Notes: generated by a model from the letters alone, not told the origin. Counted from the stretch's first letter, positions 1 through 9,681 are shown. The stretch: 64,000 bases of DNA from Thermomicrobiales bacterium (GCA_030447415.1 JAUJOZ010000003.1:62001-126000); one strand, 5' to 3'. A program made the numbers and translations.

Positions 1-379
1 GGTAGGAGGGCAGCCCAGCGGCGGCGACGACCGGGCAGCGGTCCGCGATGCGGACGACGGCGCCGCTGTCGTCGGCGATCAGGACGTCCTCCTCCAGCGC
101 GAGGCTCGGGGTGCCGTCGGCCGTGGGCGAGCCGGTCGGCGCCGGTGCCGCATCGGTCGCGCCGCCGTTGCCGGCGAGGGCGACGTAGAGGGTGCCGTCG
201 GCGTCCCAGGTGAAGCCACGCGGGTTGGTCAGGCCGGCGGCGACGACGGTGGCATCCCCCGGCAACTCCGTCGATGGGGTGGCAGGCGTCCCGGCCTCGG
301 CGACGGCGGCCACCGGGACGGTCAGGCTTAGGACGCTGGCGAGCAAGGGAACGACAAATCGGACTATCGCGCAAGGCAT
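1..379 (-). CDS. ScyD/ScyE-like secreted beta-propeller protein (N-terminal part)
   Basis: This is the N-terminal part of a secreted protein that runs off the left edge. Translation from the ATG at 379 gives a signal peptide: MPCAIVRF, then a hydrophobic stretch, then AVAEAGTPATP. It is followed by VVAAGLTNPRGFTWDADG and LYVALAG, the opening blade of ScyD/ScyE-like (NHL/SGL-type) beta-propellers, which typically read 'gl.nPRGl.f..dGtLYVAeaG'. A low-complexity Ala/Pro/Thr insert and a piece resembling VVRIADRCPVVAAGLPS follow. About 126 codons are visible; the family usually has 350-450. Members are probably extracellular and their substrate is generally unknown. Family assignment rests on the first blade only. 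Confidence 0.6.
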   Translation of the reverse strand, partial: MPCAIVRFVVPLLASVLSLTVPVAAVAEAGTPATPSTELPGDATVVAAGLTNPRGFTWDADGTLYVALAGNGGATDAAPAPTGSPTADGTPSLALEEDVLIADDSGAVVRIADRCPVVAAAGLPSY

Positions 380-808
380 GGGCTGCTCCTTCTCGAACAG
401 GACTGATCCGGCAGGTGACCTTGGACGGCGTGGTGATTCGTCAGTCAGGGCACACCGGGTGGCATCGCGGGCCCTGGGAACCGGGGGCGGGAGCAGGCGG
501 TCGGCCGCCCTCCTCTCGGCGACCCGGCGTTCATGGAACGGCGTCGGGCGGGTCCTGGCCATGCGAGTCGTCGGGGTGCGCTCGCTCCGAAGGCAGTCAT
601 GGCGGCTCTCCTGGTTTGGCGAGGGATCCATTGCTCCGGCTCGTGACGATGGCCGTGCTGGTTCGCCTCGTCTTCGGCTCGGTCCCAGGATGCGCCCGAG
701 TCGGGTCGGACACATCGCCGGGAGTCGGCCATTTCTCCACGCGCGCCGCGTGAGGAGCATGGCCGGATTCCGGCCATGTCCCACCGTTCGGAGGGTGGCA
801 GCCGAGAG
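380..808. other. Intergenic stretch, no supported gene
   Basis: This 429-bp gap lies between the start of the propeller gene and the stop of the LuxR-type gene, both on the minus strand. It should hold the promoter of the propeller gene. Open frames here have shadow-like composition. No RNA gene, repeat or convincing hairpin was seen. Confidence 0.4.
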
Positions 809-3248
809 TTAGACGAGACCGGCTCGAGCGGCGACGGCGGTGGCCTCCCGCCGACTCGAGACCCCGAGCTTGGCGAAGACGTTGGTGGTGTGGCGGTGAA
901 CGGTGTGGGGCGAGATGAAGAGCGCGTCGGCGATCTCCCGTTCCGTCCAGCGCTGCGCCAGCAGGCGCAGGACTTCCCGCTCTCGCGAGGTGAGGCCAAA
1001 CGAGTCGGCCGGCGGCGCCGGAGCGGGCGGCGTGGCCTGCGTCACGGCGGCGGGAGCCGCGCCGTCCGGCGGCGTGCCGGGCGTGCCGACGGCCAACGCC
1101 TCGGCGACCGCGAGCGCCTCGGTGACGGCATCGGCCAGCGACCGGGTCCGACCGGTCTCGAACGCGGCGACGTAGCCGCCGTCGCCCAAGGCCGCGCGGA
1201 CGGCGCGTTCGGCCCGCTCCTGGAGCGGCTGCACCGCCGGGGCGTGCACCATCCCGGTACGCTCCCGGATCGCCGCCACGGCGCCCAGCAACCGCCCCGC
1301 GACCTCGAACCGACCGCGATCGGCCGCGAGCACGGCCAGACCGGCCAGGGGATCTTTGATCGACATCGGGTCCTGCAGCTCCCAGAGCACGCCTGTCGCT
1401 TCCCGATCCGCCTCGCCGCGAGCACCGGGTTGCCATCTTGAAGGGCATGGAAGCCGAGGTCCCAAAGGCCGGTGCCGGTGCTGAAGTGGTCGCCCATCGC
1501 CCGGGCAAGCGCGACCCCCTGTTCGATCAGGGCCACGCCACGCTCCGGCTCCCCCAACCGCCGTCTGGTCGCCCCGAGTGTGGCCAGCAGGAACGTCAAG
1601 ACCCACGGGGTGGGGTCGCGGTCGGCGACCAGCGCGATCCCTCCTCTAAGTACGCCATCGCCTCGCGAGCGCCCGATGGCTCGTCGCCCCAGCCGGCCAC
1701 CAGCGCACGGTGCCAGAGCGCGCTCGCCGTAACGACGTCGTCTCCCGCCGCCCGCGCCCAGGCCACCGCGTCGACGCTGAGCGCGGCGGCGCTGGCCGGG
1801 TCGCCCGTCCACAGGTACTGCCCGGTCAACACGACCGCCGCGCGGGCACGGGCACGGGCCGGGGCGTCGCGCCCGCGATCGAGCGCGCCTTGAAGATGGA
1901 CGATGCTCTCCCGCAGGTGACCGCGCTGCCACCAGAACTCGATCAGGGCCGCGCCCAGCCGCAGTTCGGAGGTCGCATCGCCGGCCTCGTCAAAGTACTC
2001 GAGGGCCGCCCGCAGGTTGGGGTACTCCGCCTGCAAGCGGTCGAGCCATCGCCGCAAGGCCGGACTGTACATCTCCGGTTCGGCTTGCTCGGCGAGCCCC
2101 AGGAAGTACGCCGCGTGGGTTCGCCGTGCCCGGTCCGCCTCGCCGCGCGTCTGTAGCCGCCCCAACCCGAACTCGCGGACCGTCTCCAGCATCCGGTAGC
2201 GCGGGTCGCCGCCCGGACCGTCCGCGGGCCGCAGCAGGCTCTTGGCCACGAGCGAGGCGATCCCGTCCAGGACGTCGAGCCCGAGGTCCCCCGTCGGGTC
2301 GGCGATGGCCTCGGCCGCCTCCAGGGAGAAGCCGCCGGCGAAGACGGCCAGCCGGCGGAAGAGGGTCTGCTCCGCCTCGGTCAGGAGGTCGTGGCTCCAG
2401 GCGATCGCGTCCCGCATCGTCCGCTGCCGCGCCGGCAGATCCCGCGCCCCGTCGGTGAGGAGGGGCAGGCGGTGCTCCAGGCGGGCGAGAAGGGCGGAGG
2501 GGGGCAGGTGGGCCACCCGGGCGGCGGCCAGCTCAATCGCCAGCGGCAGCCCGTCCAGTCGGCGGACGACCTCGGCGACGGCCGGGGCGTGCTCGTCGGT
2601 GAGGGCGAAGTCGGCCTTGACGGCCTCGGCGCGCTCGACGAAGAGGCGGACGGCGTCGACCCCGGCCATCTCCTCGGCCAACAACGCCGGGTCGGGCAGC
2701 GCCAGGGGCGGCACGGCCACGACCCGCTCGGCCGAGAGGCGCAGCGGCTCCCGGCTGGTGGCCAGGACCGTGACCCCGGGGCAGGCGGCCAGCAGCCGCG
2801 AGACGAGCGGGGCCGCCTCCAAGAGGTGCTCGAAGTTGTCCAGCACCAGCAGTAGGTGTCGGTTCCGCAGCGCCTCTGCCAGCCGTTCGGCGACCGGCCG
2901 GTCGCCGGCCTCCCGCAAGCCCAGCGCGGCGGCCACCGTCGGCGCGACGAGGCCCGGGTCGGCCAGCGGCGCCAGGTCCATGAAGGCGGCGCCGTCGGCG
3001 ACGTCGGATCCGACCTCCTCGGCGACCCGGATGGCCAGGCGGGTCTTGCCCACCCCGCCCGGGCCGGTCAGCGTGACCAGCCGGACGCCGTCTCGCCGGA
3101 GCAGGTCGACGGCGTCCGCCACCTCTCCCTCTCGGCCGATCAGCGGGGTCAGCGGGACGGGCAAGGGCGCGCCGGGCCGGTCCCGATGCGGGAAGGGGAC
3201 CAGGGGGACCGGTTCTGGGCGGCGGTCGGCGGGCGGCGGGTCGGCCAC
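809..3248 (-). pseudogene. LuxR-type STAND ATPase regulator, two frameshifts
   Basis: A large transcription regulator of about 813 residues when its three frames are joined. The N-terminal ATPase has [13 protein letters not shown], a Walker A GPGGVGKT (about residue 64), a Walker B-like [11 protein letters not shown], then TSREPLRL and [13 protein letters not shown], all typical of AfsR/MalT-like NB-ARC (STAND) ATPases. A winged-helix region and TPR-like helices follow. The C-terminus is a LuxR helix-turn-helix (LTSREREVLRLLAQ, HTVHRHTTNVFAKLGVSS). The frame breaks twice, near 1639 in a CCC run and near 1420. Each break is repaired by one extra base, and both flanks read as good protein. The cause could be sequencing error or early decay. 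If intact, the protein would bind ATP and an unknown ligand, then activate promoters. Confidence 0.8.
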
Positions 3249-3540
3249 GGGCCGGTCCTGCAGCGGTCACGGCACGCGCGCCATTATCATCGGGACGGTG
3301 CTGCTACGCGTCAACCGACGGCAGCCGTTGATTCTGCGCGCCCACGGGTTCATGGCGGCCATCGGGAGATCCACCGGGAGCGTGGCAGCGCCGGTGTCGC
3401 CTGTGGGCGACACCCACCCGAGCGGGAGCTACCCGTTTGTGGTGGGACCTGAGAGAACTCGTGCCGTTGTCAGCACCGAAGCGAATTAGCCGCTCATGGC
3501 TGATCCCGGCCGGGTCGAGGACGACGGACCCGTCAGCGGC

Positions 3541-4461
3541 TTACAGTGGGAGGGCGAGCTGCCGATCTCGCCGCGCCGGGTCCGCCGCGACGAGGACCGG
3601 CCCGGTCGGCTCGCGGGACCTCCGCATCGTGTCCTCATCGAACCCGCAGCGGGCGCGGGCACGGGCGACGCGCGCCTCCAGGGCGGCCAGGTAGTCGCTC
3701 GGAGCGTTCGTCCCGACGTAAGCGCGCTGGTAGGGCGGCAGGAGGTTCGGGAACGCTCCCGCGACGAACCCGAGATAGTGCTCCTTGACGAGCGGAGCCA
3801 GCCGCAACGCCGACGTGCCGAAGGAGATGGCCCCGTGCTCCGTCGCGGCCCGCGCCACGGCCTCAATCGTGGCCGCGGAGTCCGTGATGCCGGGCAGGAT
3901 TGGCGCCATGAAGACGCCGCACGGCACGCCCGCCTCGACCAGGCGCCTCATGACCCGCAGGCGCTGGAGAGGTGGTGGGGTGCCCGGCTCGACGGCGCGC
4001 CAGATGGCCAGGTCCAGGGTGGTCACGGTGACGAACACGGTCACGTCCGTCAGCTGGGCAAGGTCGGAGAGCAGGTCCAGGTCACGCAGGATCAGGGTCG
4101 ACTTGGTCACGATGCTGAGAGGGTTGCGGTGGTCCCGCAGCGCCTCCAGCGCGCGCCGCGTCAGCTGGTACCGGCCCTCGCAGGGTTGGTAGGGGTCCGT
4201 GGCGGTGCCGATCGCGACCCGCTCGCCCCTCCAGGTCGGCCGGCTCAACTCGCGCCGGAGGACCTCAGCGAAGTTGGTCTTGACGATGATTTTGGTCGCG
4301 AAGTCGTCGCCCGTGTTCATCCCGTAGTAGGCATGGGTGGCTCTCGCATAACAATAATGGCAACTGTGCGTACAGCCTCGGTACGGATTGAGCGACCACC
4401 TAAACGGCATGCCCCGCACCGGGTTCAGGGCCGTCTTGCACGTCGTTTCGATGTACTGCAC
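3541..4461 (-). CDS. Rv2578c-like radical SAM protein (SplB-related)
   Basis: A 306-residue radical SAM protein. The cluster motif CTHSCHYCYAR (about residues 30-40) supplies the three Cys ligands of the [4Fe-4S] cluster that cleaves S-adenosylmethionine. RWSLNPYRGCTHSCHYC, GTATDPYQPCE, VTKSTLILRDLDLL and FMAPILPGITDS are signatures of the Rv2578c family, a relative of spore photoproduct lyase. Its substrate is not established. The chosen start is GTG at 4461; the frame is open a little further upstream without a better start. It is a single-gene unit. About 140 bp upstream lies a second, truncated copy of its first 38 codons, so the locus has undergone duplication or recombination. Confidence 0.85.
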   Translation of the reverse strand: MQYIETTCKTALNPVRGMPFRWSLNPYRGCTHSCHYCYARATHAYYGMNTGDDFATKIIVKTNFAEVLRRELSRPTWRGERVAIGTATDPYQPCEGRYQLTRRALEALRDHRNPLSIVTKSTLILRDLDLLSDLAQLTDVTVFVTVTTLDLAIWRAVEPGTPPPLQRLRVMRRLVEAGVPCGVFMAPILPGITDSAATIEAVARAATEHGAISFGTSALRLAPLVKEHYLGFVAGAFPNLLPPYQRAYVGTNAPSDYLAALEARVARARARCGFDEDTMRRSREPTGPVLVAADPARRDRQLALPL

Positions 4462-4603
4462 GCGTGCCGTCGGCGTGGACCAACCCTTCTGTCTCAGCTG
4501 GCCAACGGTTGCGTCGTGGTCGAGCGGGGGTCAGTCTGCGACAGCCAAGAGAAGCAAGGGGTCGTCGTTACTCGTCCAGCGGATCACGACAGGCGCAACC
4601 TGT

Positions 4604-4723
4604 TCAGTACGCGCAACTGTGCGCGCATCCTCTGTATGGGTTGAGCGACCACCTGAACGGCATGCTCCGAACTGGGTTCAGGGCGGTCTTGCAGGTCGTC
4701 TCGATGTAGTGTGCACGAGTCAT
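4604..4723 (-). pseudogene. Truncated duplicate of the radical SAM 5' end
   Basis: From ATG 4723 the minus strand reads MTRAHYIETTCKTALNPV, then SMPFRWSLNPYRGCAHSCAY and TGA. It is nearly identical to the start of the complete neighbour at 3541-4461. After the TGA, which falls where the third cluster Cys should be, similarity stops at once. This is therefore a broken gene copy, not a selenocysteine gene. It probably arose from recombination between two Rv2578c paralogues. It could still supply the promoter for the intact copy downstream. Confidence 0.75.
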
Positions 4724-4839
4724 GTGCCGAGAATAGATCGTTTGTTCTCATTCGTCAACGGGCAACGAGAACGTCTCCCTCAGTCGAAACGCGGCGACGT
4801 CCATATCGGCCCGGGCTGCGGTGCCTGGCCGGCGATCAG

Positions 4840-5350
4840 CACCGCAACACGGCGGCGATCAGCATCTGCGGGAGCTGTGACACGAGCAACGGGCAGGACG
4901 ACCACGGTGACATCCCCGCCGCCCTCCTCTCCGAGCCGGTCCGCGGCGTCGCTCCCGCCCTGCTCCGCGCGGGCGACCTCGCTGACCTCGCCGCCGAAAG
5001 CGGCCTGCGGGACGAGGTCTGGATCACCGTTGACCATCACAGGCAAGCGATCGTGACCAGCGGCGCTCCGATGACCCGTACCCACGACAACATCCACCGT
5101 GTCGCGGCGGCGTCACATGACCTGATCAACGGTGCCTGACTCCGGTTATCGCGGACCAACATACGGGCAATGGCGGCACCTGCTCCGGCGACACCGGCAG
5201 CCCCGACTTCCCTGCCGACGACGCACGTGTCGGCGTGATCAGCGTCACCGGTGACTCACGGTGCGTCTCGACCAACGTCGTCAACGGCCTCGGCACCAAG
5301 ACGGCTCGCGCTTGGCAAGCCAGATTCATCGTTCTGGCGTCGGGACACGT
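4840..5350 (+). pseudogene. Remnant of a trypsin-like (S1) serine protease
   Basis: Pieces of a secreted S1 protease are spread over two frames. The first (about 4860-5010) reads NGQDDHGDI, then LLSEPVRGVAPALL and AGDLADLAAESGLRD, like the segment around the catalytic Asp in S1 proteases. The second (about 5150-5345) reads TGNGGTCSGDTGSPDF, then ARVGVISVTGDSRCVSTNVV and TKTARAWQARFIVL. This is the region of the catalytic Ser, but the nucleophile motif GDSGGP has become GDTGSP (Thr for Ser). No N-terminal signal peptide or His region was found. The frames do not join, so the gene is dead. Confidence 0.6.
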
Positions 5351-5372
5351 CATCGATTCCCCGCCGAACGAC

Positions 5373-5404
5373 CGACGTCCCGGCCCTTCTCGGCCGGGAC
5401 GTCG
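5373..5404. terminator. Strong hairpin after the protease remnant
   Basis: A 13-bp perfect stem (CGACGTCCCGGCC at 5373-5385 and its complement at 5392-5404) has a 6-nt loop, CTTCTC. There is no U-tract on either side. It lies between the plus-strand protease remnant and the minus-strand YtxH gene, so it may end transcription from both sides. Confidence 0.5.
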
Positions 5405-5490
5405 CATGCTTGATCGGGAATGCGCCGCTCGTGGTCGACGAAAGCCAGTCGGCATCGGCGGCTCGACGCTAGGCCGTCCCCCGGGTGCCC

Positions 5491-5982
5491 CTACGGCTTT
5501 GCCGCGTCGTCGCGGTCACGCCGGATCGAGGAGTTCGGCGCCCCGCCGAAGCCGCTCGCGGGCTGAGCCTGGGCCTGTGCCGCCCTGATGTCGGCGGGTA
5601 GGGTGGCGACCGCGTGAGCGGGGTCGACCGCGCCTGGGGCCGCGGCGCGCAACGCGGCCTCCTGGGCCGCGAGCGCGCCCGGTGCGTTCAGCCCGAGGCC
5701 AATGGCGGCGACCGCCTCGGCCGCCTCCAACTGGGTCTTGGTCGCCTCCTCCTGAAGCGCATCCGGATCCTCAACCTCCGCCCGGAACTTGCGGATTAGC
5801 TCGTCTTCCTTGGCCGCCTTCGCCTCGGCACCCGCCAGTCGCGCCTGCCGGATCCGATCCTGGAGCCGTCCCTTCAGCTCCGCGCCGCTCTGCGGCGCCC
5901 ACAAGATCGCCACGGCCGTTCCGGTTGCCGCCCCCAGCAGCCCCCCACTCCCGAACTTGACCAAGCGCTTCGCCGCACCCAT
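5491..5982 (-). CDS. YtxH-like membrane-associated protein
   Basis: A 163-residue protein starting with MGAAKRLVKFGSGGLLGAA and then VAILWAPQSGAELKGRL. This matches the YtxH domain, in which a single hydrophobic helix with a Gly-rich zipper is followed by 'aP.sG.e.R..l' and a charged amphipathic helix. The middle (residues about 45-90) is helical and Glu/Lys-rich, likely coiled coil. The C-terminal 70 residues are Ala/Pro-rich and probably disordered. YtxH proteins are small envelope or stress-associated proteins of unknown biochemistry. The gene stands alone, with the hypothetical gene at 6123-6722 upstream on the same strand. Confidence 0.65.
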   Translation of the reverse strand: MGAAKRLVKFGSGGLLGAATGTAVAILWAPQSGAELKGRLQDRIRQARLAGAEAKAAKEDELIRKFRAEVEDPDALQEEATKTQLEAAEAVAAIGLGLNAPGALAAQEAALRAAAPGAVDPAHAVATLPADIRAAQAQAQPASGFGGAPNSSIRRDRDDAAKP

Positions 5983-6122
5983 GCGCGATCTCCTTCGTCA
6001 TTCGAGGTCCACCAACAAAGCGCCGAGCGCCGGGACGGCAGCGCGCCAACTGGGGAAACGCCCTCGGCGGCGTCGGCCCGATTCGTCCTATGCGTAGCCC
6101 CCGGGACCCATGAACCCTGGTC

Positions 6123-6722
6123 CTACCGCATCAGCCGGCGGACGAGCGATCCGAGCAGCAGCAGGACCAGGCCAAAGCCCGCACCGAACCCAGCGGCGCC
6201 GGCCGCGTCGAGCGCCGGCTTGACCCCAGCCGACGCGGGGCCCGCGTAGACCAGGATGCGCGAGCCCTCCTCCACCGTCGCCTGCTTCGTCGTAAGCACG
6301 AGCGCTCGGCTCTTGACCATCCGCACCTCACCGGCCATCACGTTCACGGTCGAGCCCGCGTGCAGCACGGTGTGCTCGCTCCGCAGCGATACGACGCCGG
6401 AGCGGTCGAGTTGCGCGGAGCGGGCTTCCAGCGTCTTGGCGCCCGACCGGCTCATGATCACCCGTTGGCCCGTGACCCGGTCGGCACCCGAGCGTTCCAT
6501 GGAGACCGTCGTTGCCTCCACGTCACCGACATCGGCCCGTAGGAGCTCGGCCGCCTCCGTCGGCGACTTGGTCGTGCTCGCCTTCAGGATCGTCCGGGGC
6601 ACGTCGGCGCTCGCCGGCGTCTCGCCGTTCCCTGCGTCGACGACGGGCGCGGTGTTGGCATCATTGACCGCCGGCGGCTCGCCGGTCTCCCTACCGCTGG
6701 ACCCGGAGCCCACAGTGACCAC
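6123..6722 (-). CDS. Hypothetical protein with C-terminal membrane anchor
   Basis: A 199-residue protein that I do not recognise. Residues 1-60 are low-complexity (Pro/Thr/Asn) and probably disordered. Residues about 65-155 form regular short strands with a repeated pattern of about 14 residues: VEATTVSMERSGA, VTGQRVIMSRSGA, LEARSAQLDRSGV, VSLRSEHTVLHAG. This suggests a beta-solenoid like polymer-forming bactofilins, though it is not a clear bactofilin. A hydrophobic helix near the C-terminus (AAGFGAGFGLVLLLLGSLV) followed by RRLMR anchors it with the tail inside. A cytoplasmic scaffold on the membrane is a reasonable guess. Confidence 0.6.
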   Translation of the reverse strand: MVTVGSGSSGRETGEPPAVNDANTAPVVDAGNGETPASADVPRTILKASTTKSPTEAAELLRADVGDVEATTVSMERSGADRVTGQRVIMSRSGAKTLEARSAQLDRSGVVSLRSEHTVLHAGSTVNVMAGEVRMVKSRALVLTTKQATVEEGSRILVYAGPASAGVKPALDAAGAAGFGAGFGLVLLLLGSLVRRLMR

Positions 6723-6972
6723 GTGCCTTTCCTTCGCCCGTCGGGTAGTCGCGCTGCGTCGCCCCCGCGCCGCCTCGTGACCGCCGAGTGTAGCAGAGCG
6801 GCCCCAGGTGGACCCGCCGCCGGCCCAAGGGAAATCCCGGCACCGTCGCCGAAAACGACTCGTTCCCGTCGGCCGTTCTTCTCCTCACAGCGACCAGCGG
6901 ACCGCCCTCTCCGTGGAGGCGACACGAGCACCTAGCCTCCCGCGCCCCGAGCCCCGCGCCCCGCGCCCCGCA

Positions 6973-7125
6973 CTAATTGACCGTTATTCCCCCGTCCACG
7001 ACGAAGGCGGTACCGGTCATCCACCTTGATTCGTCCGAGGCGAGGACGCCGCCAGCGCAGACGATGTCCTCTGCTCGGCCGCTGCGGCTGAGCCGGATGC
7101 GGTTGGGGTACTTAGTCTGTTCCAT
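6973..7125 (-). pseudogene. C-terminal remnant of an SDR dehydrogenase
   Basis: The minus strand reads EQTKYPNRIRLSRSGRAEDI, then LASDESRWMTGTAFVVDGG and ITVN followed by TAG at 6973. This is the last 50 or so residues of a short-chain dehydrogenase/reductase (family ending 'lasdes.w.tG....vDGG'). The Rossmann fold and the catalytic Ser-Tyr-Lys are absent because the neighbouring nucleotidyltransferase gene begins its 3' end 23 bp upstream. It is a truncated gene left by a rearrangement. Confidence 0.75.
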
Positions 7126-7147
7126 CTCGTTCGGGAAATGCCCTCCA

Positions 7148-7993
7148 CTATCGGTCGTCTCCGCCGATCACGTCCTCCCAAATACGCAACGCTCGCTCGA
7201 CGATGCCGGCTAACCATGTGGCCGCCGGATCGGGTTGGGCGACCGTCGCATCCTCCGGCCAGATGCCGCCCACCGGTGCCATTGTCAGTTCGGCCAACCG
7301 GCCGTACAGGTCCAGCTTCCGCTCCCGGTCGGTTTCGGCCAGGCACCGCTCCATCACATCCAGGAACCGGGGATCGTGGGCCTTCAAATACCGGATCGCC
7401 TCCTTGTCGCCCCGCCACGGCAATCCGCGCACGTCGAAGTAGTGGACCCAGAGGTCGTAGACGCCGTAGAGGAGTCGGAGGTCGACCGCCATCAGGGAGA
7501 CGGCGTCGGCTGCCGTGAGCATCCGCCGCGTCTGCCACAGGCTGTAGCTCGCCTTGAACCACCGCCCGTACACGTCGCGCTCGTCCACCGCGTCGGACGG
7601 AGGTCGGCGCCGGCTCCGATCCTGGGCCCGTCGCACCCTCCCACTCCGATCGAAGACGATCCGTCCATCGAGGAACCGCGCCAGCGCCTCCTCAGTCCAG
7701 CCACCACCCGACGTTGAAGGCTCCCCCTCGCCCGTCACGAGCCGGTCGACCGCGGTCGTGGAGGTGACCATGAACTCGGCGAGCCGGCCGTCGACGGTGG
7801 TGACGACGAGGCGAAGTGGGACGGGCAGCTCCTTCAGGACCAGGAGCACGTCGTAGTCGCTGGTCGGCGTTGCGTCCCCCGTCGCCGCCGATCCGAAGAC
7901 GACGATCCCGTCCACGATCTCGCGGGTGGCGAGCCGGGCGAGCACCTCGTCGAGGGTCATGGCGGCGGTCACCGAGGCGGTGGTCCAGGCCAC
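7148..7993 (-). CDS. Nucleotidyltransferase (Pol-beta/MNT type)
   Basis: A 281-residue protein with a nucleotidyltransferase core: GIVVFGSAATGDATPTSDYD followed by VLLV (about residues 29-52). This has the GS motif and the DxD metal-binding pair of the Pol-beta superfamily. The rest is helical and resembles HEPN/KNTase-C-type helical domains (YGRWFKASYSLWQTRRML, YDLWVHYFDVRGLPW). Members transfer NMP to proteins, RNA or antibiotics. No separate HEPN toxin gene lies next to it, so a toxin-antitoxin role is not supported. The first residues (MAWTTASVTAAM) could be trimmed to the Met at residue 12. Confidence 0.75.
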   Translation of the reverse strand: MAWTTASVTAAMTLDEVLARLATREIVDGIVVFGSAATGDATPTSDYDVLLVLKELPVPLRLVVTTVDGRLAEFMVTSTTAVDRLVTGEGEPSTSGGGWTEEALARFLDGRIVFDRSGRVRRAQDRSRRRPPSDAVDERDVYGRWFKASYSLWQTRRMLTAADAVSLMAVDLRLLYGVYDLWVHYFDVRGLPWRGDKEAIRYLKAHDPRFLDVMERCLAETDRERKLDLYGRLAELTMAPVGGIWPEDATVAQPDPAATWLAGIVERALRIWEDVIGGDDR

Positions 7994-8124
7994 ACGACGC
8001 TCCTCTCCACTGTCTGAGTCGGTGCCGGAGGCCTATCCCGCCGGCTCGCCGGTGCTTGCGAGTATGCTTGGCGGACCGGCCCTCGGCCCGAGTCCTATCC
8101 CGTCCGATCCGGGGAGAGCGTTTC

Positions 8125-9621
8125 ATGGCCGCCGTCGACCACCACCGCGCTCCCCTCGTCGAGGCACTGCGCCGCTACCGGGATCGCGGCTTCACCCCCT
8201 TCTCGACCCCGGGGCACAAGCTGGGGACCGGCCTTGACCCCGAACTCCTGGAACTCTACGGTCCCACCGCCTTCGCGGTGGACATTCCCCTCGGCGGCGG
8301 CGTGGATGACACCCACTTTCGGGGCGCCACGCTCCGCGCCGCCGAGGACCTGGGGGCGGCCGCTTGGGGCGCCGATCGCGCCTTCTACCTGCTCAATGGC
8401 TCCTCGGCGGGCAACCACGCATACCTTCTGGCCACGCTTCGCCCCGGCGATGAGGTGATCGTCGGCCGCGACCTGCACAAGTCGCTCCTCGTCGCGCTCA
8501 TGCTGGTCGGGGCACGACCCATCTACGTCTCCCCGAGACTGCACCCCGACCACAACGTCGGCGTCGGCGTTGACCCCGCCGCCGTCGCCACCGCGCTCGA
8601 CGCCCACCCGGCGGCCAAGCTGGTCGCCCTCGTCAGTCCGTCCTATTGCGGCGTGCCGACCGACTTGGCCGCCATCGCGGCCATCGCCCACGACCGAAAC
8701 GTACCGCTTTATGTCGATGAGGCGTGGGGCCCGCACTTCGCCTTCCACCCTACCCTGCCCCCGTCGGCGATGGCGTGCGGTGCCGACGGCTCCGTCGTCA
8801 GCACGCACAAAGTGCTCGCCAGCATCACCCAGGCGGCGGTCCTCAACGTCCAGGGCGAGCGCGTCGAGCCCGCGCGCGTGGCAACCACCGTCGGGATGGT
8901 GCAAACGACGAGTCCGTCGGTGACGATCCTCGCCTCGATCGACGCGTGCCGGCGCCAGATGGCGCTGCACGGCAAGGAACTGCTCGACCGAACGATCGCG
9001 CTCGCGGAGGACGCCCGCCGCCGCCTCCAAGCGCTCCCCGGGATCGCGGTCCTGGACGCCGGGGCGCTGGGCGTCGACGCCTACGACCTGACGAAGCTGG
9101 TGATCGACGTCCACGGGCTCGGCATCACCGGCTTTGACGCCGAGCACGCCCTGCGGGAGCGGTTCCGGGTCGGACCCGAGATGAGCGACCTGGTCGGGGT
9201 CGTCTGCCTCGTGACGGTGGGCGACACGGCCACGAGCATCGACCGGCTGGTCGGCGCCTTCGCCACCCTCTCCCGGGAAGCGGGTCGGTCGCGGGGATCG
9301 GTCCCCGCCCCGGGTGCGGGGGCGCACTTGCGGTCCTCCGGCACCGTGCTGGCGCCGGGGCAACAAGCGCTCTCGCCGCGCGAGGCGTTCTTCGCCGTCA
9401 CCCGAACCGTGCCGCTGGGCTCGGCCGCGGGCGAGGTCGCGGCCGAGCTCGTCATCCCCTACCCACCGGGTATCCCCGTCCTTGCCCCGGGCGAGGTCAT
9501 CACTGGCGAGAAGGTCGATTACTTGCGCCACGGTGCCGCGCTCGGTATGTATCTCTCCGGCCCAGCCGACCCACAGCTCGCGACGATCCGAGTCGTCGCA
9601 GAGGTGCTTGGCGGTGTCTGA
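8125..9621 (+). CDS. Orn/Lys/Arg decarboxylase family PLP enzyme
   Basis: A 498-residue fold-type I PLP enzyme of the short, Gram-positive type Orn/Lys/Arg decarboxylases (such as SpeA/YaaO). FTPFSTPGHKLG starts the family signature. NGSSAGNHAYLL, VDEAWGPHFAFHP (PLP-binding Asp and the HF pair) and SVVSTHKVLASITQA (Schiff-base Lys in STHK, about residue 228) follow. The C-terminal domain has VIPYPPGIPVLAPGE, typical for the family. The product would be cadaverine, putrescine or agmatine; the exact substrate cannot be told. ATG 8125 was chosen over longer frames because GGGGAGAG sits 6 bp upstream. The GNAT gene follows 60 bp downstream. Confidence 0.9.
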   Translation: MAAVDHHRAPLVEALRRYRDRGFTPFSTPGHKLGTGLDPELLELYGPTAFAVDIPLGGGVDDTHFRGATLRAAEDLGAAAWGADRAFYLLNGSSAGNHAYLLATLRPGDEVIVGRDLHKSLLVALMLVGARPIYVSPRLHPDHNVGVGVDPAAVATALDAHPAAKLVALVSPSYCGVPTDLAAIAAIAHDRNVPLYVDEAWGPHFAFHPTLPPSAMACGADGSVVSTHKVLASITQAAVLNVQGERVEPARVATTVGMVQTTSPSVTILASIDACRRQMALHGKELLDRTIALAEDARRRLQALPGIAVLDAGALGVDAYDLTKLVIDVHGLGITGFDAEHALRERFRVGPEMSDLVGVVCLVTVGDTATSIDRLVGAFATLSREAGRSRGSVPAPGAGAHLRSSGTVLAPGQQALSPREAFFAVTRTVPLGSAAGEVAAELVIPYPPGIPVLAPGEVITGEKVDYLRHGAALGMYLSGPADPQLATIRVVAEVLGGV

Positions 9622-9681
9622 CCAGCTTCCCCCTGCGGTGCGGACGTTCGTCCCGGCGACCACGCCTCGATCTCCGAGATC

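Noticed and set aside
4604-4606. TGA at a cluster Cys of the radical SAM fragment as possible selenocysteine
   Set aside because: Homology stops at the TGA and no conserved protein follows, so this is a truncation.
7148-7993. Nucleotidyltransferase as part of a MNT/HEPN toxin-antitoxin pair
   Set aside because: It is 281 residues with its own helical domain, and there is no separate HEPN gene next to it.
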